The position numbers and the translations under genes are program-made. Positions 25,428 to 37,425 of a stretch of DNA of 64,000 nucleotides are shown here, one piece after another (position 1 is the first letter of the stretch; the number at the start of each line of letters is the position of its first letter). The stretch is from JADJOM01 sp963817435 (GTDB lineage: Bacteria > Gemmatimonadota > Gemmatimonadetes > Gemmatimonadales > GWC2-71-9): the NCBI GenBank assembly GCA_963817435.1, contig CAWFNY010000001.1, positions 62,001 through 126,000 of the forward strand, given 5' to 3'. The notes under the pieces were generated by a model. That model searched no databases. It was not told the origin of the DNA and was given only the letters and a program-made list of their open reading frames with translations.

Positions 25428-26488
25428 CCATGACCATTGATCTGACTGGACTGGTCCGCCCGCACCTGGTCGAGATGACCAAGCGGGATGACAACCCGAA
25501 CATCGCTGAGTTCCGGCTGCAGCCGCTGGAGCGCGGGTTCGGCTACACGCTGGGCAACTCCCTGCGCCGCCTGCTGCTGTCCTCGCTCCGGGGCAGCGCG
25601 GTCTGGGCCTTCCGTCTCGACGGCGTGGTCCATGAGCACCAGACGATCCCCGGCGTGCACGAGGACGTGCACCAGATCATTCAGCGCCTCAAGGGGCTGA
25701 CCATCGTGCTCGCCGACGAAGTCGACGAGGCGATCCTGAAGATCAAGAAGGACGGCGCCGGGCCGGTCTATGCTCGCGACATCGTCCCCAGCGGCTCGGT
25801 GCGTGTCGTGAACCCGGACCACCTGCTGTTCACCGTCCAGGACGACCGTGAAGTGAACGGCGAACTGTACGTCAACAAGGGCCGCGGCTACGTCGAGTCC
25901 GAGCTCCACGCCCGGGACCGCTCGCTGCCGGTCGACCTGATCAGCATCGACGCGATCTACAATCCGGTGCGCCGCGCCAACTTCGCCGTCGCCGAGACCC
26001 GCGTGGGCCAGCGGACCGACTACGACCGGTTGACGGTGAGCGTCGAGACCAACGGCACCATCACGCCGGAGGACGCGATCGCCTATGCGGCCGCCCTGGC
26101 GCAGGAGCACTTCCGGTACTTCGTCGAGTTCGGCAAGGTCCCGATGGGCCGTCCCGAAGCGCCGGTGGCGGGTCTGGGCAGCGGGGCCCTGCGGGACAAG
26201 CTGTCCCGGCTGATCGATGACTTCGGGCTGTCGGTCCGCTCGCTCAACTCGCTCAAGAATTCCAACATCCGCACCCTGCGCGATCTGGTCCAGTACACCG
26301 AAGACGATCTGCTCAAGGTGAAGAACGTCGGAGAGAAGGCGCTGAAGGAAATCGCCGATCTGCTCCGGGCACAGGAACTGAACTTCGGCATGCTCTTCGA
26401 GGAGGCCGATGACGACCTCCGCGTGGCGCAGGCCGGTACCCCGCCCAGTGCCCGCATGATGCTGCTGGCCGACGGCGAGGAGGGCTGA
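25424..26488 (+). CDS. rpoA: DNA-directed RNA polymerase subunit alpha
   Basis: A 354-residue protein. The N-terminal dimerisation domain has RGFGYTLGNSLRRLLLSSL and PVRRANFAVAETRVGQRTDYD. The C-terminal domain (~265-340) has NIRTLRDLVQYTEDDLLKVK and NVGEKALKEI. It nucleates RNA polymerase assembly and contacts UP elements and activators. GTG 25424 overlaps the rpsD stop; ATG 25430 is an equally plausible start. It overlaps rplQ by 1 bp. Confidence 0.98.
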   Translation: MTMTIDLTGLVRPHLVEMTKRDDNPNIAEFRLQPLERGFGYTLGNSLRRLLLSSLRGSAVWAFRLDGVVHEHQTIPGVHEDVHQIIQRLKGLTIVLADEVDEAILKIKKDGAGPVYARDIVPSGSVRVVNPDHLLFTVQDDREVNGELYVNKGRGYVESELHARDRSLPVDLISIDAIYNPVRRANFAVAETRVGQRTDYDRLTVSVETNGTITPEDAIAYAAALAQEHFRYFVEFGKVPMGRPEAPVAGLGSGALRDKLSRLIDDFGLSVRSLNSLKNSNIRTLRDLVQYTEDDLLKVKNVGEKALKEIADLLRAQELNFGMLFEEADDDLRVAQAGTPPSARMMLLADGEEG

Positions 26489-26844
26489 TGCGGCACCAAG
26501 CAAAGGGACGGCAGCTTTCGCGCACCTCCGAACACCGGAGCGCGCTGCTGCGGAACCTCGCCACGAGCCTGATGCTGCATGGCGGCATCGAGACCACGGT
26601 GGCGAAGGCCAAGGAACTCCGGCCGTACGCCGAGAAGCTCATCACGCTCGCGCGTCGCGGTGATCTGCACGCCCGCCGGCTCGCCGCTCAGAAGATCCGG
26701 GAGCGCGAGGCGCTGGCCCGCCTCTTCGCCGAGATCGGTCCGCGGTTCGCGGCTCGTCCGGGTGGCTATACCCGGATCCTCAAGCTGGGCCACCGGCCTG
26801 GCGACGGCGCCGAGATGGCGCGGATCGAGTTGCTCGCCGAGTGA
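26488..26844 (+). CDS. rplQ: 50S ribosomal protein L17
   Basis: A 118-residue protein starting MRHQAKGRQLSRTSEHRSAL, with LRNLATSLMLHGGIETTVAK and a C-terminal GGYTRILKLGHRPGDGAEMA. It is the last gene of the operon, followed 36 bp later by a strong terminator. Like other alpha operons it ends with L17. Confidence 0.98.
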   Translation: MRHQAKGRQLSRTSEHRSALLRNLATSLMLHGGIETTVAKAKELRPYAEKLITLARRGDLHARRLAAQKIREREALARLFAEIGPRFAARPGGYTRILKLGHRPGDGAEMARIELLAE

Positions 26845-26880
26845 CGGTGGCGACGATCGGCAGCGATGGAAACGATGAAA

Positions 26881-26904
26881 GGGGACCGGTTGGTCCCCTT
26901 TTTT
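26881..26904 (+). terminator. Rho-independent terminator of the alpha operon
   Basis: A perfect 7-bp stem GGGGACC/GGTCCCC with loop GGTT is followed by six T. Read from the other strand a shorter T-tract (TTT) follows the stem, so it may also help to end the convergent rpmB transcript. Confidence 0.93.
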
Positions 26905-26972
26905 CTAGTCCTGAGCTGACAGGAGCGGCCAAGGCATGCAGGGCCGCCGAGGCGTGCCTCGGCGGAACAGGA

Positions 26973-27164
26973 TCAGGTCGCCTTCTTGACCCGGTTAGAC
27001 TTGATGCACTGAGTGCAGACAGCCTGCCGACGGGGGGCGCCATCCACCAGCACGCGCACGGTCTGGAGGTTGGGATACCAGCGGCGCTTCTTGCGATTGT
27101 TGGCGTGGCTGACGTTGTTGCCAGTCATCGGCCCCTTCTTGCACACGGTACATACCCGGGCCAT
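26973..27164 (-). CDS. rpmB: 50S ribosomal protein L28
   Basis: A 63-residue protein on the - strand starting MARVCTVCKKGPMTGNNVSH, with Cys pairs CTVC and CTQC (the zinc-binding form) and RRWYPNLQTVRV. The start at 27164 is preceded by GGAAGGAAG. It is a single gene, convergent with the alpha operon and divergent from gmd. Confidence 0.97.
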   Translation of the reverse strand: MARVCTVCKKGPMTGNNVSHANNRKKRRWYPNLQTVRVLVDGAPRRQAVCTQCIKSNRVKKAT

Positions 27165-27216
27165 ACGGGTCTTCCTTCCAGAGATCGGTCGATGAAGACT
27201 GCCAAAAGAGCCCAAA

Positions 27217-27245
27217 ATTATAATCCCATCAACCCTGTGGCACAA
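27217..27245 (-). promoter_or_regulatory. rpmB promoter, overlapping a + strand -10 for gmd
   Basis: On the - strand, TTGTGC (27245-27240) and a perfect TATAAT (27222-27217) are 17 bp apart, giving a ~45-nt leader to rpmB. The same bases also read TATAAT on the + strand at 27219-27224, 42 bp before gmd. The two -10 boxes share four base pairs, so RNA polymerase probably cannot occupy both at once. The + strand -35 is not convincing. Confidence 0.65.
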
Positions 27246-27265
27246 CTCCGGAGGCCCCCAACGCC

Positions 27266-28231
27266 ATGCCCCGGGCGCTGATCACCGGTATCACCGGCCA
27301 GGACGGCTCCTATCTCGCGGAGCTCCTTCTCGCGAAGGGCTACGAGGTGGTGGGGATCGTCCGCCGCACCAGCCATCACAGTTACGAGCGGATCGAGCAC
27401 CTGCTCGGGAAGATCCAGATCCTGCCCGCGGACCTGCTGGATCAGCATTCGCTGACCATGGTGATCAAGGAGACCGAGCCGGACGAGGTCTACAATCTCG
27501 CGGCCCAGTCCTACGTTCCGACCTCGTGGAGCCAGCCGGTCCTGACCGGCGAGTTCACGGCGCTCGGCGTCACCCGGATTCTCGAGGCCGTGCGGCTCGC
27601 CTGGCCGAAGGCGCGCTTCTACCAGGCCTCGAGCTCGGAGATGTTCGGGCGGGCGATGGAGACGCCGCAGCGGGAGAGCACCCCGTTCTATCCCCGGTCG
27701 CCCTACGGAGTGGCCAAGGTGTACGGCCACTGGATCACCGTGAACTACCGCGAGTCCTACGGGATGTACGCGGTCAGCGGCATTCTCTTCAATCACGAGT
27801 CACCGCGCCGTGGCATCGAATTCGTCACCCGCAAGGTGACCGACGCCGCCGCGCGCATCAAGCTCGGTCTCGCGACGGAACTCCGGCTCGGCAACCTCGA
27901 CGCCCGGCGCGACTGGGGCTTCGCGGGTGACTACGTCGACGCGATGTGGCGCATGCTGCAGCAGCCGGAGCCGCAGGACTTCGTGATCGGAACCGGCGAA
28001 ACCCACACGGTGCGTGAGCTGGTCGAGATCGCGTTCGCCCATCTGGGACTGGAGTGGCAGCGGTACGTGAAGATCGACGAGCGCTTCATCCGGCCCGCCG
28101 AGGTCGACATTCTTCTGGCCGATCCCGCGAAGGCCAGCCGCGAGCTGGGCTGGACCCGGACCGTGGACTTCAAGGGACTCGTCACCATGATGGTTGACGC
28201 CGATCTCGCCGAGCTGGAGCGTCGTCGATGA
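27266..28231 (+). CDS. gmd: GDP-mannose 4,6-dehydratase
   Basis: A 321-residue extended SDR with TGITGQDGSYLAELLL, the diagnostic YNLAAQSYVPTSW, SSSEMFG, active-site YGVAK and ILFNHESPRRG-EFVTRK. It converts GDP-D-mannose to GDP-4-dehydro-6-deoxy-D-mannose, the first step to GDP-rhamnose, GDP-fucose or GDP-perosamine. The next gene, a reductase overlapping by 4 bp, suggests the GDP-D-rhamnose route. Confidence 0.93.
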   Translation: MPRALITGITGQDGSYLAELLLAKGYEVVGIVRRTSHHSYERIEHLLGKIQILPADLLDQHSLTMVIKETEPDEVYNLAAQSYVPTSWSQPVLTGEFTALGVTRILEAVRLAWPKARFYQASSSEMFGRAMETPQRESTPFYPRSPYGVAKVYGHWITVNYRESYGMYAVSGILFNHESPRRGIEFVTRKVTDAAARIKLGLATELRLGNLDARRDWGFAGDYVDAMWRMLQQPEPQDFVIGTGETHTVRELVEIAFAHLGLEWQRYVKIDERFIRPAEVDILLADPAKASRELGWTRTVDFKGLVTMMVDADLAELERRR

Positions 28232-29164
28232 AGGTCCTGGTCACCGGGGCGGGTGGGTTCGTGGGCCGCTGGCTGCTGCCGGCACTCGTGGCGGAAGGTC
28301 ACGAGGTGCTCGGGACCCGGCTCCCCGGTGAGGCGCCGCCGGATTTCCTCGATGAGGGGCAGCGTCGGCATGTTCGCTGGCTGCCGATGGAGCTCCGGGA
28401 AACGGACTCGGTGCGCGCCGCGGTGGACGAGATGCCTGATGCCGTGATTCACCTCGCCGCGGTCGCGTCGGGGGCGGACGCGAGACGCGATCCCGGGCTG
28501 GCCTGGGACGTCAACGCCGGCGGGACCGCGCGCCTGGCCGACGTTCTCGGGGACCGCCGCGCGGCCGGCACCGGTGATCCGCTGCTGCTGCTGGTCTCGA
28601 CGGCCGAGGTGTACGGTGCCGTGACGCCGGCGCGGGCGCGAGTCGAGGCGGATCCGGTCGCGCCGATCTCGCCGTACGCGGCGAGCAAGGTGGGCGCCGA
28701 AGTCGCGGCGCTCGAGGCGGCCCGGCGGACGGGGCTCCGGGTGGTCATCGCCCGGTCCTTTGCGCACACGGGCCCACACCAGACCGATCGCTACGTCGTC
28801 CCCGCATTCGCCCGGCGGCTGAAGGCGGCACGCCGCATCGGGGCGCCGGTCGTGAAGACGGGCAACCTCGAGCCGGTTCGGGACTTTCTCGATGTCCGCG
28901 ACGTGGTCCGCGCCTATCTCGCGCTGCTTGCCCGCGGGCAGCCGGGCGAGGTCTACAACATCGCCTCGGGCGAGGGGCACTCCCTGGCGTCCATCTTTGC
29001 CAGGCTGGCTGAGCTGATCGGTGTGCGGGCCATCCCCGAGGTCGATCCGCAGCTCAGCCGCACGTCCGACCTTCCGCACCTCGTGGGCGACGCCGCTCGG
29101 CTCACCGCCGAGACCGGCTGGCGCCCCAGCATCGCTTTCGACCAGACCCTCCAGGACGTCGTCA

Positions 29165-29181
<17 letters not shown>
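28228..29181 (+). CDS. GDP-4-dehydro-6-deoxymannose reductase-like epimerase
   Basis: A 317-residue extended SDR with TGAGGFVGRWL, HLAAVASG, YGAVTPAR and active-site YAASKVGAE (Tyr ~150). Motifs (RSFAHTGPHQTDRYVVP, NLEPVRDFLDVRDVV) match RmdD/GDP-6-deoxy-D-mannose reductases. It probably reduces the Gmd product to GDP-D-rhamnose. The 4-bp overlap with gmd supports this; carB starts within its 3' end. Confidence 0.85.
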
Positions 29182-32417
<3,236 letters not shown>

Positions 32418-32421
<4 letters not shown>

Positions 32422-33383
32422 GCAGCGCGCGCGACCCCGGCTTCGCCGGCCGCCTGAGCGCGGTGGTGCAGGGGGAGGTCCGCGAGGGCGAGCCGCTGGG
32501 GCGCTACTCCACCTACCGGATCGGCGGACCGGCCACGGTGCTGCTGCCGCGCTCGGCGGCCGATGTGGGAGCCGCGCTTCGGCTGTCGAGGGAGGAGGGA
32601 GTGCCGTGGTTCGCCCTCGGACTCGGCTCCAACCTCCTGCTGCCTGACGAAGGCCTCGATGCCCTCGTCATCCGGCTCGGCAAGGGCCTCGACGGACTGA
32701 CGCCGCTCGGCCACGGGCGCTGGCGGGCGGGAGCGGGGCTGCCTCAGCCGCTCGCGGCCCGGAAGACGGCGGAAGCGGGGTTCTCGGGGCTGCACCGCTT
32801 CGTCGGCGTGCCCGGCACGGTGGGCGGCGGAGTCTACATGAACGCCGGCTGTCACGGGGGAGACTGGGCCGGCGTCGTCGAAAGCGTCCTGGTGATCGAC
32901 CTGGAGGGCCGGGAGACGGTGCTGCCACGCAACGCCATTCCGTTCGAGTATCGGCACGCCGGACTCGAGGGGCGGGTGGTGCTGGAGACCACGGTGCAGC
33001 TGGCGGAGACCGACCCTGCGGCCATCCAGGCCGAGGTGGCGGAGCTGTTTCGCTGGCGACAGGAAGGCACGCCCTTCAACCAGCCCTGCTGCGGGAGTGT
33101 CTTCAAGAATCCCGGCGGCCCGAGCTGGAAGCACGCCGAGGGACCCAGGACGGCGGGGCAGTTAATCGAGGCGGCGGGGCTGAAGGGGAGCCGGCAGGGC
33201 GGGGCGGAGATCTCGCCGATGCACGCCAACTACTTTGTGAACACCGGGGGGGCGAGCGCCGGGGATGTCCGCCGGCTGATCGCGCGCGCGCGCGCCGCCG
33301 TCCGGGAGCGCTTCCACGTCGAGCTGGAGACCGAAGTGAAGATCGTCAAGCCGGATGGCACCTTCGAGGCAAGTCATGAGTAA
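32418..33383 (+). CDS. murB: UDP-N-acetylenolpyruvoylglucosamine reductase
   Basis: A 321-residue FAD enzyme with YSTYRIGGPA, LGLGSNLLLPDEG, GVPGTVGGGVYMNAGCHGG, CCGSVFKNPGG (catalytic Ser) and ISPMHANYFVNTGGA. It reduces UDP-GlcNAc-enolpyruvate to UDP-MurNAc using NADPH. Motifs fit the shorter type II MurB. The ATG overlaps the carB stop (ATGA). Confidence 0.94.
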
Positions 33384-33966
33384 CGTCTTCGTGCACGAAT
33401 CTGCGTATGTCGATGACGGCGCCGTCATCGGCAAGGGGAGCAAGGTCTGGCACTTCTGCCATGTCATGCCGGGTGCCATCATTGGCGAGCGCTGCAACCT
33501 GGGCCAGAACGTGGTGGTCATGCCGGGCACCCGGCTCGGCAACAACGTGAAGGTGCAGAACAACGTCTCGATCTACGAGGGGGTCACCCTCGAGGATGAC
33601 GTCTTCTGCGGCCCGAGCTGTGTCTTCACCAACGTCACGAATCCGCGGAGCCACGTCTCGCGCAAGCACGAGTATCGCACCACGCTGGTCCGGCGCGGGA
33701 CCTCGATCGGCGCGAATGCCACCATTGTCTGCGGGGTGACACTCGGGGAGTACGCCTTCATCGGTGCCGGGGCCGTGGTCACCAGTGACGTCCCGGCCTT
33801 TGCCCTGATGGTCGGGGTGCCGGCCCGCCGGGTCGGGTGGATGTGCCAGTGCGGCGAGCGGTTGCACCTGCGCGACAAGGCCGCGACCTGCGGTGACTGT
33901 GGCGCCACGTATCGTGAAGAGCAGGGCGCACTTCGGTTGATTGACCCCCCTCAGGACCGCCGCTAG
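33376..33966 (+). CDS. Left-handed beta-helix N-acetyltransferase (WbpD-like) with C-terminal zinc ribbon
   Basis: A 196-residue hexapeptide-repeat protein (GAVIGKGSKVWHFCHVMPGA, NVVVMPGTRLGNNVKVQNNV, FIGAGAVVTSDVP). It matches UDP-2-acetamido-3-amino-2,3-dideoxyglucuronate acetyltransferases (WbpD). A C-terminal ~35-residue tail carries CQCG and CGDCG, a probable zinc ribbon found in some members. With the aminotransferase and UDP-sugar dehydrogenase next door it suggests synthesis of a diacetamido-uronic acid for surface polysaccharide. Confidence 0.87.
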   Translation: MSNVFVHESAYVDDGAVIGKGSKVWHFCHVMPGAIIGERCNLGQNVVVMPGTRLGNNVKVQNNVSIYEGVTLEDDVFCGPSCVFTNVTNPRSHVSRKHEYRTTLVRRGTSIGANATIVCGVTLGEYAFIGAGAVVTSDVPAFALMVGVPARRVGWMCQCGERLHLRDKAATCGDCGATYREEQGALRLIDPPQDRR

Positions 33967-34050
33967 GTTTCGGGCGATTTTCTGGCCCTGATTTTGCCAG
34001 AGTCAGGCCCGTCGCATCGCCATGATCTGTCGTCCCCCGCGAGGCCCGAA

Positions 34051-35166
34051 TTGAACGTTCCGCTGCTCGATCTGGTCGCCCAGTACCGGGCGATCAAGGA
34101 GGAGGTGCTCCCTGCGCTCATGCGTGTGGTGGAGCGTCAGCACTTCATCCTCGGCGAGGAGGTCGCTGCCCTGGAGCAGGCGATCGCCGGTCTGTCCGGC
34201 GTGACATACGGGATCGGCTGCGCCAGCGGGACCGACGCGTTGCTGCTGCCGCTTCGGGCGCTCGGACTGAAGCCGGGGGATGAGGTGATCACGCCGGCCT
34301 TCACCTTCTTCGCGACCGCAGGCACGATCCACAATGCGGGCGGCACGCCGGTCTTCGTGGACATCGACGCGGCGACCTTCAACCTGTCGCCTGCGGCGGT
34401 CGAAGCGGCGATCACCCCACGCACCCGCGCCATTGTCGTGGTCCACCTGTTCGGCCAGATGGCGGCGATGGAGGACATCCTCGCACTCGCCACGCGGCAC
34501 GGGCTTCCCGTCATCGAGGACGCGGCCCAGGCCATCGGGGCACGGAGGCAGATCGACGGTGCATGGCGGGCCGCCGGCTCCCTCGGCCAGGTCGGCGCCT
34601 TCTCGTTCTTTCCGAGCAAGAACCTCGGCGGCTGGGGGGACGGCGGGATGATGGTCACCCAGGACGAGGCGCTCGCCGAACGGCTGCGCCGGCTGCGGAC
34701 GCACGGAGGGGCCAAGCAGTACCACCACGAGGAAGTCGGGTACAACAGCCGGCTCGACACCCTGCAGGCGGCGGTACTGCTCGCCAAGCTTCCGCACCTG
34801 GCCACGTGGAGCGCGGCACGACGCGAGAAGGCGGCGCGCTACACCGAGGCGTTTGCGGGGCATCCGGGGGTCTGTCCGCCCCGCGTCGATCCGGCGAATG
34901 AGCACATCTTCCACCAGTACACCCTCCGGGTGGAGCGGCGCGATGCGCTGGTGGCGCACCTGAAGGCGCGGGGCATCGGCTGCGCGGTCTACTACCCGCT
35001 GGCCCTGCATCTGCAGCCCTGTTTCGCGCATCTCGGGTACCGCCGGGGCAGCCTGCCGGTGACCGAGGCCGCGATGGACGCGGTGCTCTCCATTCCGATC
35101 TATCCCGAACTGACCGTCGCGCAGCAGGATGCGGTGGTCGGCGCGGTCAACGCATTCTACCAGTGA
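34051..35166 (+). CDS. DegT/DnrJ/EryC1 aminotransferase (WbpE-like)
   Basis: A 371-residue PLP enzyme. The TTG start at 34051 (LNVPLLDLVAQY) is favoured by GAGG at 34041-34044; an upstream TTG at 33994 gives an unlikely extension. It has ASGTDALLLPLRALGLKPGD, TFFATAGTI, VIEDAAQAIGA and FFPSKNLGGWGDGG with the PLP lysine (~190). The family makes 3- or 4-amino sugars on UDP carriers; it pairs naturally with the WbpD-like gene before it. Confidence 0.9.
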   Translation: MNVPLLDLVAQYRAIKEEVLPALMRVVERQHFILGEEVAALEQAIAGLSGVTYGIGCASGTDALLLPLRALGLKPGDEVITPAFTFFATAGTIHNAGGTPVFVDIDAATFNLSPAAVEAAITPRTRAIVVVHLFGQMAAMEDILALATRHGLPVIEDAAQAIGARRQIDGAWRAAGSLGQVGAFSFFPSKNLGGWGDGGMMVTQDEALAERLRRLRTHGGAKQYHHEEVGYNSRLDTLQAAVLLAKLPHLATWSAARREKAARYTEAFAGHPGVCPPRVDPANEHIFHQYTLRVERRDALVAHLKARGIGCAVYYPLALHLQPCFAHLGYRRGSLPVTEAAMDAVLSIPIYPELTVAQQDAVVGAVNAFYQ

Positions 35167-35182
35167 GCGCAACGAGGCGAGG

Positions 35183-36493
35183 ATGAAAGTCACGGTCGTC
35201 GGAAGTGGCTACGTCGGTCTGGTCACCGGAGCCTGTTTCTCGGAAACCGGCAACGATGTGGTCTGTGTCGACATTGATGCGCGCAAGATCGAGCGGTTGC
35301 GGGCGAACGATATCCCGATCTACGAGCCGGGACTCGAGGAGATGGTGCGCCGCAACCAGGCGGAGGGCCGCCTCAGTTTCACGACCGACGTCGGCGCCGC
35401 GGTGGAGCAGTCACGCGTGGTATTCATTGCGGTGGGCACGCCGCCGGGCGAGGACGGCTCCGCGGACCTGCAGCACGTGCTGGCCGTCGCGAAGACGATC
35501 GGGCGTCACATGAACAATCACAAGATCGTCGTCACCAAGTCGACCGTTCCCGTCGGCACCGCCGAGAAGGTGCGGGCGGCGATCGGGTCGGAGACCACGG
35601 CCGCCTTCAGCGTCTGCTCCAATCCGGAATTCCTGAAGGAGGGCGCGGCGATCGATGACTTCATGAAGCCGGACCGCATCGTCATCGGTATCGATACTGA
35701 GGAAGCCCGGGAGGCGATGGCGGAGCTCTACGGCCCGTTCGTCCGCACCGGCAATCCGGTGCTCTTCATGGACATTCCCTCAGCCGAGGTCACGAAGTAC
35801 GCCGCGAATGCCATGCTGGCGACCCGGATCTCGTTTATGAATCAGATCGCCATGTTCTGCGAGCGGGTCGGCGCGGACGTGAACGATGTGCGCAAGGGCA
35901 TCGGCACCGACAAGCGGATCGGGCAGGCGTTTCTCTTCCCAGGCCCCGGCTACGGCGGCTCCTGCTTTCCCAAGGACGTGAAGGCGCTGATCCGGACCGG
36001 GCGCGACGTCGGGCTCGGCTTCGAGATCCTCGACGCCGTCGAGAGCGTCAACGAGAAGCAGAAGCTGGTGCTGCTCGAAAAGCTGCGCGGGGCGTTCCCG
36101 CAGGGGCTTTCCGGTCGCACGATCGGCGTGTGGGGACTCGCGTTCAAGGCGGAGACCGACGACATGCGTGAGAGCCCGGCGATTCCCCTGATCGAGGGGC
36201 TGCTCGCCGCCGGCGCCCGGGTCCAGGCCCACGATCCCAAGGCGATCGAGACGGCGCACGAGGTGTTCGGTGACCGGATCGTCTACACCGCCGATCCCTA
36301 CAGCGCCGCCAACGGGGCGGATGCGCTGGCGATCGTCACCGAGTGGCTGGTCTACCGCAATCCCGATTTCGAGCGGGTCAAGGCGCTGCTGCGGCAGCCG
36401 CTGGTGGTGGACGGCCGCAATCTGTATGATCCCGCGCGCATGCGCGCCCAGGGCTTCACCTATCACGGCATCGGCCGGAAGAAGGCGTCATGA
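35183..36493 (+). CDS. ugd: UDP-glucose/UDP-N-acetylglucosamine 6-dehydrogenase
   Basis: A 436-residue dehydrogenase with VVGSGYVGLVTGACFSETG, VAVGTPPGEDGSADLQ-like segment IAVGTPPGEDG, NPEFLKEGAAIDDF, YAANAMLATRISFMN and the catalytic Cys ~260 in GYGGSCFPKD. It oxidises UDP-glucose to UDP-glucuronate with two NAD. The next gene, a UDP-glucuronate decarboxylase overlapping by 4 bp, supports UDP-glucose as the substrate. Confidence 0.93.
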   Translation: MKVTVVGSGYVGLVTGACFSETGNDVVCVDIDARKIERLRANDIPIYEPGLEEMVRRNQAEGRLSFTTDVGAAVEQSRVVFIAVGTPPGEDGSADLQHVLAVAKTIGRHMNNHKIVVTKSTVPVGTAEKVRAAIGSETTAAFSVCSNPEFLKEGAAIDDFMKPDRIVIGIDTEEAREAMAELYGPFVRTGNPVLFMDIPSAEVTKYAANAMLATRISFMNQIAMFCERVGADVNDVRKGIGTDKRIGQAFLFPGPGYGGSCFPKDVKALIRTGRDVGLGFEILDAVESVNEKQKLVLLEKLRGAFPQGLSGRTIGVWGLAFKAETDDMRESPAIPLIEGLLAAGARVQAHDPKAIETAHEVFGDRIVYTADPYSAANGADALAIVTEWLVYRNPDFERVKALLRQPLVVDGRNLYDPARMRAQGFTYHGIGRKKAS

Positions 36494-37425
36494 AGGTCCT
36501 GATTACGGGTGCCGCGGGATTCCTGGGGTCCCACCTGACCGATCGTTTCCTGGCCGAAGGCCATGAAGTGATCGGCATGGACAACCTGATCACCGGCGCG
36601 CGCGAGAACATCGCGCATCTCGAAGGCAACCCGCGATTCCAGTTCGTGCTGCACGACGTCAGCAAGTACATCAGTGTGGAGGGGCCGCTGGATGGAGTCC
36701 TGCACTTCGCCTCACCCGCGAGTCCCATCGACTACCTCGAGCTGCCGATCCAGACCCTGAAGGTCGGCTCGCTCGGCACGCACAACGCGCTCGGCCTCGC
36801 CAAGGCGAAGGGCGCCCGGTTCTTCCTCGCGTCGACCTCCGAGGTGTACGGTGACCCGCAGGTGCATCCCCAGCCGGAGAGCTACTGGGGCCATGTCAAT
36901 CCGGTCGGCCCGCGCGGGGTGTACGACGAGGCCAAGCGTTTCGCCGAGGCCATCACGATGGCCTATCACCGGTATCACCACATCGACACCCGGATCATCC
37001 GGATCTTCAATACCTACGGTCCCCGGATGCGCGCGCGGGACGGGCGGGTGGTCTCGAATTTCGTGGTGCAGGCGCTCAAGGGTGAGCCGCTCACCGTGTA
37101 CGGCGAGGGACAGCAGACCCGCTCCTTCTGCTATGTCTCGGACGAAGTCGACGGGATCTACCGGCTTTTCATGAGCGACCTCACCGATCCGACGAATATC
37201 GGGAACCCGAACGAGTTCACGGTGCGTCAGCTCGCGGAGCTGGTCCTGAAGCTGACCGGCTCCAAGTCGAAGATCGAGCAGCGCCCGCTGCCGACCGACG
37301 ATCCCAAGGTGCGCAAGCCCGACATCACCCGCGCCCGGACGCTGCTGGGCTGGGAGCCGCGGGTCTCGCTGGAAGAGGGACTCAAGCACACGATCGCCTA
37401 CTTCGCGGGCGTCCTCGGCCGATGA
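36490..37425 (+). CDS. uxs: UDP-glucuronate decarboxylase (UDP-xylose synthase)
   Basis: A 311-residue SDR with TGAAGFLGSHLTDRFL, NLITGARENIAHL, HFASPASPIDYLELPIQTLK (diagnostic of UXS), STSEVYGDP and YDEAKRFAEA (Tyr ~146). It decarboxylates UDP-GlcA to UDP-xylose. It receives substrate from ugd immediately upstream. Confidence 0.93.
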   Translation: MKVLITGAAGFLGSHLTDRFLAEGHEVIGMDNLITGARENIAHLEGNPRFQFVLHDVSKYISVEGPLDGVLHFASPASPIDYLELPIQTLKVGSLGTHNALGLAKAKGARFFLASTSEVYGDPQVHPQPESYWGHVNPVGPRGVYDEAKRFAEAITMAYHRYHHIDTRIIRIFNTYGPRMRARDGRVVSNFVVQALKGEPLTVYGEGQQTRSFCYVSDEVDGIYRLFMSDLTDPTNIGNPNEFTVRQLAELVLKLTGSKSKIEQRPLPTDDPKVRKPDITRARTLLGWEPRVSLEEGLKHTIAYFAGVLGR

